Of a stretch of DNA of 25,672 nt, positions 16,737 through 24,272 are shown in pieces. Location of the stretch: the NCBI GenBank assembly GCA_019310195.1, contig JAFDET010000029.1, forward strand, positions 1-25,672. Reading direction: 5' to 3'. Source of the stretch: Deltaproteobacteria bacterium. Its GTDB lineage: Bacteria > Myxococcota_A > UBA9160 > JAFDET01. The notes under the pieces were generated by a model. It was not told where the DNA came from. It was given only the letters and a program-made list of their open reading frames with translations, and made no database searches. Position 1 is the first letter of the stretch. Every line of letters starts with the position of its first letter. Both the position numbers and the translations under genes were made by a program.

Positions 16737-16752
16737 TGCACGGCGCGTGCCA
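16737..16752 (-). promoter_or_regulatory. Sigma-54 (RpoN) -24/-12 promoter of the hsp20 gene
   Basis: The minus strand reads TGGCACGCGCCGTGCA, against the consensus TGGCACG-N4-TTGCA: the only mismatch is the first T of the -12 element. GG and GC are exactly 12 bases apart. Predicted transcription starts near 16726, leaving a leader of about 16 bases that includes the AGGAGG of hsp20. The site also contains the inverted repeat GCACG-GCG-CGTGC, so an operator or hairpin is an alternative reading. Confidence 0.6.
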
Positions 16753-16811
16753 GCGCGCGGCGTACGCTCGCGTCCTACCGTGCCGCGCGGGTGTACCGGA
16801 AGGTGCAGGAG

Positions 16812-16823
16812 GCGTGCGCACGC
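16812..16823. promoter_or_regulatory. 12-bp perfect palindrome, candidate enhancer site upstream of hsp20
   Basis: GCGTGCGCACGC is a perfect 12-base palindrome centred about 91 bases upstream of the predicted hsp20 transcription start, near the distance at which NtrC-type activators bind. It lies just beyond the 3' end of the SRAP gene. In GC-rich DNA short palindromes occur by chance, so this is suggestive only. Confidence 0.3.
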
Positions 16824-16832
16824 GGACAGCGT

Positions 16833-17525
16833 TCAGAAGAGCGAGGCCTGGGGAGGATCCGCGCGCGGCTCGAGGCAGCCCGCATCGTCGAACTCCACCC
16901 GGTTGACCCGGGTCGATACGGGCGTGAGGTGAAGCGGGTCCTGCCGGGGTCGCCCCAGCAGGGCTTCCAGCGCGTCGGGCTCCAGAGGCTCCGGATCGAG
17001 CCAGGCGGCATAGGCTGCGGGCGGCAGCAGGACGGGCATGCGCTCGTGGATCGCGCGCACCACCGCATCCGCGTCCCGGGTCAGGATGCTGCACGACTCC
17101 ACGATCTCGCCGCCGGGCCCCTGCCAGGTTTCGTAGAGGCCTGCCATGCCGAACAGGCCATCCTGGGCGAGGGCCAGGTGGAACGGAACGCGCTGGCCCG
17201 GAGCGCCGCTCCACTCGTAGAAGCCGTCGGCCGCGATCAGGCAGCGCCGGCGGCGCAGGGCCGGACCGAAAGCGCGCTTGGTGGCCGCAGTCTCGCTGCG
17301 CGCGTTGATCATGCGCGCGCCGATACCGGGGTCCTTGGCCCAGCGCGGCACCAGGCCCCAACGTCGCTCCTCCAGGATCCGACGGTCCGCCGCCGCCGCC
17401 CGCACCACGGCCACGTCCTGGCCCGGCGCCACGTTGTAGCGGGGCTCGAGGTCCGGCGCGTCGGCCAGGCCGAAGTGCTCGGCCACCTGGGCGCCCGAGC
17501 CACGCAACGTGAAGCGTCCACACAC
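16833..17525 (-). CDS. SRAP-family abasic-site DNA-protein crosslink protein (YedK/HMCES-like)
   Basis: The start is GTG 17525, because the family requires Cys directly after the initiator Met: the protein begins (M)CGRFTL. In the resulting 230 residues the known active-site residues fall at family positions: C2, N74 (INARSET), E104 (DGFYEW) and H160 (IHERMPVLL), with RYNVAPGQ and RRWGLVPRWAKD also conserved. SRAP proteins react through Cys2 with abasic sites in single-stranded DNA to form a stable thiazolidine crosslink that shields the lesion during replication. Length is normal (about 220-230). It is transcribed divergently from the DUF368 gene with an 79-base gap; no LexA-like box is visible there. 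Confidence 0.93.
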   Translation of the reverse strand: MCGRFTLRGSGAQVAEHFGLADAPDLEPRYNVAPGQDVAVVRAAAADRRILEERRWGLVPRWAKDPGIGARMINARSETAATKRAFGPALRRRRCLIAADGFYEWSGAPGQRVPFHLALAQDGLFGMAGLYETWQGPGGEIVESCSILTRDADAVVRAIHERMPVLLPPAAYAAWLDPEPLEPDALEALLGRPRQDPLHLTPVSTRVNRVEFDDAGCLEPRADPPQASLF

Positions 17526-17604
17526 GCCGTCGCAGGGTAGCGGGGTCGAGGCTGTGAGGGTGGGGAGCGTTGCTACAGTTGGCCGCCCCTGGCCGGAGGA
17601 CTGC

Positions 17605-18669
17605 ATGCAAGACGGGCTCGACGCCCTGCCGGATCCGATCCCCGCTCCCTCATCCCGCGCCGTGCTGCGCGCGGCCCTGGGCGGATCGCTCATGGGGCTG
17701 GCCAACCTGGTGCCCGGAATCAGCGGCGGCACCATGCTGCTGGCTGCGGGCGTCTACACGGGCTTCATCACCGCCATCGCGGAGCTCACCACGCTGCGCT
17801 TCCGCTGGCGTTCGCTGCTGCTGCTGGGCGTGGTGGCAGGAGCCGCCGCGCTGGCGATCGCGTCCCTGGCGGGGCCGATCAAGGAGCTCGTCGTCGAGCG
17901 CCGTTGGATCATGTACAGCCTGTTCATCGGCCTGACCCTGGGTGGCGTGCCCCTGGTCTGGCGACTGGCACAGCCCCCTTCGCGGTCGGTCTGGATCTCG
18001 GCGGCCGCGGCCTTCGCCGTCATGGCCGTGATGGCCTTCGCGAGCCCGGCCGGAGCCGGCGCTGACCGCAGCGCAGCGCTGGCCTTCGTGTCGGGTCTCG
18101 CGGGCGCCAGCGCGATGATCCTGCCCGGCATCAGCGGCGGCTACCTGCTGCTCCTGCTGGGCCAGTACATCACGATCCTGGACGCCATCGACGACTTCAA
18201 GGTCGGGCTGTTGGCAACGGCCGATGCGATCCGCGAAGGGGTCCTGAGCGCCGGCGCGGCGCTGGGCTCGCAGCAGTTCGCCCCGGCACTGGACGCGTTG
18301 GGGGTCCTGATTCCCCTGGGCGTGGGAGTGGTGATCGGCGTCGTCGGGGTGAGCAATGCGGTGCGCTGGCTGCTGCAGCACCACGCGCATCCCACCCTGG
18401 GCGCGTTGCTGGGGCTCCTGCTGGGCGCCGTGGTGGGCCTGTGGCCGTTCCAGGAAGGCGTCGCGCCGCAGCCGGGAGACACCCTGAAGGGCGCGGTGCT
18501 CAGCGCGGAGGCGGCCGCCGAGGTGGAGCCCGAGGATTGGCCCGTGGTCGGATTCCGCCCGACGGCGGGCCAGGCCGCGGCCTCGCTGGGCCTGGTGGGC
18601 CTCGGCCTGCTGGCGACCCTGGCCGTGGCCCGCATCGGCCGCGACGACGAGACCGAATCCCAGGGCTGA
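17605..18669 (+). CDS. DUF368 membrane protein, polyprenyl-phosphate transporter (PopT-like)
   Basis: ATG 17605 has GGAGGA four bases upstream. The 354-residue protein has about eight to nine hydrophobic helices and the two half-repeat signatures of DUF368, NLVPGISGGTM (PGISGG at 37-42) and MILPGISGGYLLLLLGQY (PGISGG at 174-179), which form the inverted-repeat core. DUF368 proteins have been shown to recycle undecaprenyl phosphate across the cytoplasmic membrane for cell-wall and glycan synthesis. The C-terminal region contains a longer polar loop (about residues 300-325, acidic) than the compact family members of about 280-310 residues. It lies alone between the divergent SRAP gene and the downstream hairpin at 18689, so it is probably monocistronic. 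Confidence 0.9.
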   Translation: MQDGLDALPDPIPAPSSRAVLRAALGGSLMGLANLVPGISGGTMLLAAGVYTGFITAIAELTTLRFRWRSLLLLGVVAGAAALAIASLAGPIKELVVERRWIMYSLFIGLTLGGVPLVWRLAQPPSRSVWISAAAAFAVMAVMAFASPAGAGADRSAALAFVSGLAGASAMILPGISGGYLLLLLGQYITILDAIDDFKVGLLATADAIREGVLSAGAALGSQQFAPALDALGVLIPLGVGVVIGVVGVSNAVRWLLQHHAHPTLGALLGLLLGAVVGLWPFQEGVAPQPGDTLKGAVLSAEAAAEVEPEDWPVVGFRPTAGQAAASLGLVGLGLLATLAVARIGRDDETESQG

Positions 18670-18688
18670 TTCCCGCGTCTCACGTGCA

Positions 18689-18710
18689 GGGGAGTGATTG
18701 GGAACTCCCC
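18689..18710 (+). terminator. Hairpin, probable terminator after the DUF368 gene
   Basis: GGGGAGT-GATTGGGA-ACTCCCC forms a perfect 7-bp stem with an 8-base loop, starting 19 bases after the DUF368 stop. It is followed by TTCCC rather than a T-run, so termination may be weak. The remaining bases up to 18858 hold the promoter region of the next gene; no clear -35/-10 pair is visible. Confidence 0.5.
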
Positions 18711-18858
18711 TTCCCAAGCTGCCGGTCTCCCCGTCGGCAACGCGGGCGCAAGCGTGCACAGCAAGCCGCCGTTCTCCCAGGGAGTTCAGCGGGAGCAGGG
18801 TCGGGCGCACGGTTCTTGCACCGATCGGGGGTGTGGATGTGCATCGAGAGGTCCTGCC

Positions 18859-20325
18859 ATGAAGCTCCCCCTGCGCCTGCTTGCTCCCTTGGCCGTCTTC
18901 CTGACCGCCGGGTGCAACAGCATGGACATCACCAAGAGCACCGACAAGCACCCGGTCGTCGACCACGGCGTGTCCGCGACGATCCTGATGCCGGGCCAGC
19001 AGGCTCCGCCCATGCGGACCCAGGCCTCGCCCTACGGCGCACGGCCGACCGCGCCGCCTTGGGCCCCGCAGGGGCAGCAGCCGCCCTACCCCGCGCCCGC
19101 ACCGGGGCAGCCCGCGTACGGCGCAGCCCCCTACGGCCAGCCCGGCTACGCGCAGGGACAGGCCGCGCCCTACGCACAGGCGGCGCCCAACCCGAACCGC
19201 TTCCAGAGCTTCGGCGGGTCCACGATCGACAACACCGGGGAGGTGCGGCAGAAGTCGAAGCCCACGTACATGAAGTACCTGGGCGCGCCCCTCGCCATCG
19301 CGGCGGCTCCCTTCAAGAAGCTGGGCCGCAAGCTCGACCAGATGGCCAAGAAGAAGGCCTCCGAAGTCGACCCGGCCCAGCAAGCCGCAGCAGCCGGCAT
19401 GGGAGCGGCCCCCGGAGCGCCCGGAATGCCGATGCCCGCGACCCGCGAGCAGGCCCACGCCATGCAAGAGCAGGCCCGGCTCGGCGAGCTGGAGCGCCAG
19501 CTCGCCATGGCGGCCCCCCCGGCCCCGGCCTACGGACAGTCCGCCGCCACCCCCTCCGCGTCGGCGCCGGCGCCTTCGTCCGGGCGCCTCTCCATCGCCG
19601 AGGAGCTGGCCCGCCTGCGCGGGAACCACGCCAAGGCGGGAGCCGACACGACCGGCCTTCCGGCCCCCGCGCCGCTGATTCCCCGTGCCCAGCCGGAGCC
19701 GAAGGGGCTGGCCGATCACGTCGAGGACCGCAACGGCGACGGGCGACCCGACTTCTGGTCCTTCAAGGAGGGCGATCGCGTGGTCCGCGAGGTGCACGAC
19801 GCCGACGGCAACGGCGCTCCGGACAAGACGGTGTACTACGACGACGAAGGCCAGGTCCGCCGCATCGAAGAGGACCTGAACGCCGACGGTCAGCTGGATT
19901 CCTGGGCGCAGTACCGCGACGGCGAGGTCGTGCGCAAGCGGGTGGACAACGACAACGACGGCGCAGCCGATTCCTGGTCCTTCTACCGCGGCGGCGAGAT
20001 CGCGCGCACGGAGCGCGACACGGACAGCGACGGCTTCAAGGATCGCTTGGATCTCTACCAGGACGGGCGCCTCATCCGCGAGGAAGAGGACCGCAACGCC
20101 GACGGACGACCGGACCGGGTCACCTGGTACGATCCGGCGGGCCAGGTGGTTCGTCGCGACGAGGACTCGGACGGCGACGGAGCTGTGGACATCCGCTCCC
20201 ACTACGAGGGCGGGCGGCTCTCCCGCCGCGAGCTTCTCACCGACGAGGCACTGGCCGACCTCTCGCGCAGCGAGCTTCCGCTGGTGGAGGACGAGGCGGT
20301 CAGCCCGCAGACGTTCCGGGAGTAG
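18859..20325 (+). CDS. Lipoprotein with Pro/Gly/Tyr-rich linker and seven Asp-rich Ca-loop-like repeats
   Basis: ATG 18859 (GAGAGG seven bases upstream) opens a lipoprotein signal peptide with lipobox LTAGC and Cys at about residue 20; the frame extends further upstream but without signal features. A low-complexity region (about 50-115, many PYG, QPG and APY steps) is followed by a basic segment (FKKLGRKLDQMAKKK), an Ala/Pro/Gln-rich stretch, and seven tandem repeats at residues 290-459. Each repeat begins DxNxDGxxD and ends in a W/Y-rich strand plus a charged strand (SWAQYRDGEVVRKRV). The Dx[ND]xDG loops resemble Ca-binding loops of thrombospondin-3 or dockerin repeats, and the strands resemble MORN2/YwqK hairpins. 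The 488-residue protein is probably anchored in the outer membrane. Its function is unknown; co-transcription with the CAP protein is likely. Confidence 0.85.
   Translation: MKLPLRLLAPLAVFLTAGCNSMDITKSTDKHPVVDHGVSATILMPGQQAPPMRTQASPYGARPTAPPWAPQGQQPPYPAPAPGQPAYGAAPYGQPGYAQGQAAPYAQAAPNPNRFQSFGGSTIDNTGEVRQKSKPTYMKYLGAPLAIAAAPFKKLGRKLDQMAKKKASEVDPAQQAAAAGMGAAPGAPGMPMPATREQAHAMQEQARLGELERQLAMAAPPAPAYGQSAATPSASAPAPSSGRLSIAEELARLRGNHAKAGADTTGLPAPAPLIPRAQPEPKGLADHVEDRNGDGRPDFWSFKEGDRVVREVHDADGNGAPDKTVYYDDEGQVRRIEEDLNADGQLDSWAQYRDGEVVRKRVDNDNDGAADSWSFYRGGEIARTERDTDSDGFKDRLDLYQDGRLIREEEDRNADGRPDRVTWYDPAGQVVRRDEDSDGDGAVDIRSHYEGGRLSRRELLTDEALADLSRSELPLVEDEAVSPQTFRE
19726..20235 (+). repeat. Seven tandem 24-25-codon repeats (DxNxDG type) within the lipoprotein gene
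   Basis: The units start at residues 290, 314, 339, 363, 387, 411 and 436 of the lipoprotein with DRNGDG, DADGNG, DLNADG, DNDNDG, DTDSDG, DRNADG and DSDGDG. Unit lengths are 24, 25, 24, 24, 24, 25 and 24 residues. The nucleotide sequences have diverged although the protein pattern is kept, which points to selection on the repeat structure and not to recent duplication. Confidence 0.88.
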
Positions 20326-20330
20326 CCCAC

Positions 20331-20855
20331 GTGCCCAACAGCGTTCCCCGGGCGATCCTGTTCCTGGCGGGCTTCGCGGCCGCCCTGTGGCTGCTGGGGC
20401 CGCTGGTGCATCCAAGACCCGCCCACGGTGAGCCCAGCCCCGCAGACGCGGAGCTGGCGGCCTTGGAGACGCAGCTGTACGAGGCCGTGAACCGCACCCG
20501 CGTCCAGCACCATCGCGGCCCGTTGCAGCGCACGAAAGAGCTGGATCGTGCCGCCCGCGCCCACTCCCGGGACATGGCGACACGCCGCTACATGTCCCAC
20601 GACACGCCGGAGGGCCTGAACCCCGTCCACCGCATCCAGCGCGCCGGCGCCGATGGCTTCACCCTGGCCGGCGAGAACGTGGGCATGACCAGCCGCGCGG
20701 ACCCCAACCACGAGATCCTCCAGGGCTGGCTGCTGTCGCCGGTGCACCGGGACAACCTGCTGGCACCCGCTTTCAACGCCACCGGCCTGGGCGTCGCCCG
20801 CAGCACCGACGGCACCTGGTACTACACCCAGGTGTACGTCACGTATCCGCGTTGA
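20331..20855 (+). CDS. Secreted or membrane-anchored CAP/SCP-domain protein
   Basis: The start is GTG 20331, five bases after the lipoprotein stop, and leads into a hydrophobic N-terminal segment (AILFLAGFAAALWLLGPLV) that can act as signal peptide or anchor. The 174-residue protein contains a complete CAP (SCP/PR-1) domain: NRTRVQHHRGPL, ARAHSRDMATRRYMSHDTP, AGENVGM, GWLLSPVHRDNLL, and the closing strand WYYTQVYVTYP. The His and Glu residues of the CAP cavity (HSRDM, SHDTP, GENV, SPVHRDN) are all present. Bacterial CAP proteins are extracytoplasmic, and their biochemical roles (lipid binding, proteolysis, spore or envelope functions) are mostly unproven. The tight spacing suggests the lipoprotein and CAP protein are made together in the envelope. 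Confidence 0.87.
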   Translation: MPNSVPRAILFLAGFAAALWLLGPLVHPRPAHGEPSPADAELAALETQLYEAVNRTRVQHHRGPLQRTKELDRAARAHSRDMATRRYMSHDTPEGLNPVHRIQRAGADGFTLAGENVGMTSRADPNHEILQGWLLSPVHRDNLLAPAFNATGLGVARSTDGTWYYTQVYVTYPR

Positions 20856-20860
20856 CGCCC

Positions 20861-20883
20861 GCGGGGTTGCCCTCGTTCCCCGC
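20861..20883. terminator. Hairpin between convergent genes, possible bidirectional terminator
   Basis: GCGGGG and CCCCGC form a 6-bp GC-only stem with an 11-base loop in the 29-base gap between the CAP gene stop (20855) and the stop of the convergent ATPase gene (20885). There is no T-run on either side, so the assignment rests on position and stem strength. Confidence 0.4.
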
Positions 20884-20884
20884 C

Positions 20885-23800
20885 TCAGTCTTCGTCCGCG
20901 GGCCGGCGCTCGCTGAGCTGCCACCAGCGGTGGACGCATTCGCCGGCCAGGGCGTCCGGGAGGTCGGCGGCCGCGGGCGTTGCCATCACGCGAGCTGCGA
21001 TCTCGGGCACGGTCAGGATGGGCCGGCGGTCGATGTACCCCTCTTCGATCAGGAAGGCCTCGAGGTTCTCGGCCGCGGTAGCGCTCGCTGATCGCTTCGC
21101 TCTGCTCGATTGCATCGCGGTCGACCGGCCGGCCCCGGCCCTCGCCCCAGCTCCGACAGAACTCGTTCAGGAGCGCGGCGCGCGCGTCCAGCTGTGTCCC
21201 GGTGGCCGTCGTGCCGGCGAGGCCGCGCGCCAGTCTGGATCCGCCATCCGACAGGGTGACCCATTGGCCAACGTACTCGAGCCGTCTCTGGAGAAGCCGG
21301 TACAGAAGCGGAAGATCGTCCCAGAGCAAATGGAAGAGGTGCTGGTCTCGAGGGCCCCGCCGCGGATCGAGCGGCTGGACGCCCAGCTGGACCGCATAGC
21401 GCTCCGGCGTCTCTCCGGCTGGATCGGGCACGGCGGGCAGCGGCGGCACGTCTACATCGGCGGGACGGAAGATGCCGGCAGCGCGCTTGCGGATCTCCGC
21501 CAGGTCGATCTGACGGGCCGGGGTGCAGCCCTCCTCCCGGAGCGCCGCTTGGATGCGAGCGGCGTCGCTGGGATCGTTGGTCAGATAGAGGATCTGGCGA
21601 TCTTCATCCTTCACCATGCGGCCGAGGCTCTTCGCGATGGCGTGGAAGCGTTCGGGATCGCTGTGGTCGAGGGCCTCATCCAGGAAGAGCGGGAGCCGGG
21701 CCCCCTTCTCTACTTCCTCGCCGAAGGCCAGCTGCGCCGCCAGCAGAAGCTGGGCGCGGGTGCCGTCCGAGAGTTCATCCGGCCGCTTCCCGGTACCCGT
21801 TCGCGTCTCGATCGCGACGAAAGATCCATGCTCCTCCGGGGCCACGCGGAGTTCGTACGCGTCGTGGGTGAACGTGGCGAAGAGCTTCCGCGCTCGCTTG
21901 AGGACCTCCGGCATCTGGATGGTCTCGTGCTCGCGCTTCACGGAATCGATGAGGAAACGCCCCGCGGATGCACGCAGTGCCTCATCCTGCCGCTCTCGAA
22001 GGTGGGCCAGGGCGGCGGCGCGCGAATCGAGGATCTCCTCCAGCGCGTGCCCTTCGCGGGCTTGCTTGACCTCGGCGCGGATGTCCGCGACCTCGTTCGT
22101 CAGATCCGGCAACTCCCCGGCCAGCGCCGCGAGGTCGCGCTGCTCCTGTTCGAGCCGCGCAGCATCGCGCTCCACGAGGTCGGCCTCGCCGGCTGATTCG
22201 AGGCTGGTCCCGGTGAGCTTGATGCTGGTCGCCAAGCCGTCGGACTGCCTCCGCAGCTCGCCGTAGTGCCCTAGCTGCTCGATGAGCTGCGCGAGGCCCA
22301 CGCGATCCCCCGGCTCGAGCGCAGCCTGCTCGTAGATGCCGGAGATGGCGCTTTCGATTCCAGCGATGTCCTCGTCGATCTCGCGGATCGCCTGTCTGGC
22401 GCTCGCCTGCTTCGCGCGCGCAGCGCGAAGGGCCTGGTCGCGATTGGCGAGCTTCCGGATCCCGGCGCGTGCGGAGGCTGCATCAGTGGGCGCGCTCTCG
22501 CCGTGATCGGCAAGGAAGCTCCCCAGCTCCGACAGCTTGGTCCGGATCGCCTCCTCGATCTGGCTCGCTCGCTGGCCCGCGCCGCTCTCCTCTTCACGCG
22601 CCCTTCGCAGCTGATCGAGCGCTCGCGCGACATCGACGAGCTCTGCATCCGGAGGGATCTCGTCGAGACCGAGCTGCTTTGCCAGCTCGCTGCGCCGCTC
22701 CTCGAGCTCACGGGATTCTTCCGCCGCGCGTTGGTTCGCGAGGTTCTGGCGCTCCACGTCGCGGTCGCGCGAGCGCTTGGCGGTAGCTTCGAGATCGGTG
22801 ATCTGACCCTCGAGAGCCCGAAGTCGCGCAGTCACCGCGCCCAGCGTCCATTCAGCGGGAGCTTCGAGATCTCCGGGGTACGACCGCCTGGCGACCTCTC
22901 GCGCCTGGGCCGCAAGGGGATCGGGTCTCAGGGACCCGCCCAGGGCGGCGAGCCCTACTCCCAGACCTGCGATCGCTGCAAAGGCCGGGTGGACCCACGC
23001 CCAGAGAGCGGCGCCCATAGCGATCACGACGCAGGCCACGAAAAGAAGCACCCGCCAGCGTGGGCGCCCGGCAATCGAGCCTCCGCTCGGCTCCGGTGCG
23101 CGCAGCCACCCGCGGAGCGGCTCCACCCCAAGCCGCAATCGGGTGAGCAGCTGGTTGTCCTCGGCCGACATCTGCCTGTCCGCCAGGAGGCTCAGCCGCT
23201 CGTCGATGGCCTCGCGACGCGTCTCCTCCTTCCGCGCTTCGCGTAGGAAAACGAACAGGTCGCGGCCCCCAGCCAGGTCGATGTCCGGTGGCGCATCGCC
23301 GTAGGCACCCAGGGGCCGGCCGGCTCCAGCGGCAACGCCCTGCCGCGCTTGCCACTCCTCGTTGGCGCGCTCGAGGTCCGCCTCCAAAGCCACCAGGCGA
23401 TCCGCCCGCCCGTGCCACGCCTCCAGCAGCGCCTGGTCGAGCGGCTCCTCCAGCTCGGCCGAGCCCTCTTCGTCTCTAGCCGCGTTCAGCTCTTCGGTGC
23501 GCAGGCGCTGCTGGTTCCGCTTCTCCTGCAGATCGCTCTCGTGCTCAGCCAACTGCTCCAGCTCGCGCCCGACCAGACGCCGGAGAGCCGCGGGCAGCGC
23601 CTCGATCTCGGTCTCCGCCTGGAGCTGCTGGTCCCGGAGCGCGTGGAGCTCGAGGGCCCGCTCGTAGATCGCCCGGCGCCGTTCGGCCTCCCTCGCGGCG
23701 ACCACGCGCGCTTCGAGCGCCTCGAGGCGAGCCTCGTCTCGACCGAGCTCCTCCTGCCTCTGCTCCGCCTGGCGAACCTCCCGGTCCCTCTTGTCCAGTG

Positions 23801-24272
23801 CATTGCGTTCGCTGCGTCCGAGTCGAGGGCCGCCAGCCGAGAAGTCCTGCCCCGCGACATCATCGAGATCGAATCCCCCCGACATCTCGCGGCGGATCCG
23901 GGCAGCGACGTCCTGGCCGGCATCACTCGAGACCTCGAGGAGATCGCGCAGCCCGAGGAAGAACGAGCGGCGAAGATGCGCCGCCGGCAGCGGGGGCGCA
24001 TCGGAATCGACTCCCTCTCTCTGCCAACGGTGGCGCGATCCGTCGCGCTCCACCGACCAGCGTTCGCCCTCGTGTTCGAAGAGTGCGCTGACATTCACCT
24101 GCGCCGCAGACCCGCCTTCGGCCCAGAGGAGCGCGCGAGTCGCACGGCACAGGCTCGACTTGCCGATTCCGTTCGGGCCCACGACCAGCAGGAACCCGTC
24201 GCCCACGTCTTCGAGCGTGTAGGGCTCGTCGATCCCAGGGAGGCGGGCGATGTGCAGACGGTGCAGCTTCAC
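20885..24272 (-). CDS. YhaN/Rad50-like SMC-type ATPase with central transmembrane hairpin; one frameshift near 21077
   Basis: The GTG at 24272 overlaps the stop of the nuclease gene by four bases. The N-terminus has Walker A GPNGIGKSS (32-40). Two long coiled-coil arms (about 155-390 and 480-770) flank a hydrophobic hairpin at about 407-446 (VLLFVACVVIAMGAALWAWV, then FAAIAGLGVGLAALGG), where Rad50 carries its zinc hook. The C-terminal ATPase half has signature LSDGT (834-838), Walker B LPLFLDEALD (860-869), D-loop HSD and the LTND switch. A 200-residue extension follows (about 930-1129). At residue 1066 the frame breaks; the protein continues one frame over as AAENLEAFLIEEGYIDRRPI and ends at TGA 20885. 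Restoring two bases gives 1129 residues. B. subtilis YhaN has this layout and pairs with YhaO, as here. A few hand-counted lines suggest slightly lower GC than the neighbours. Confidence 0.85.
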
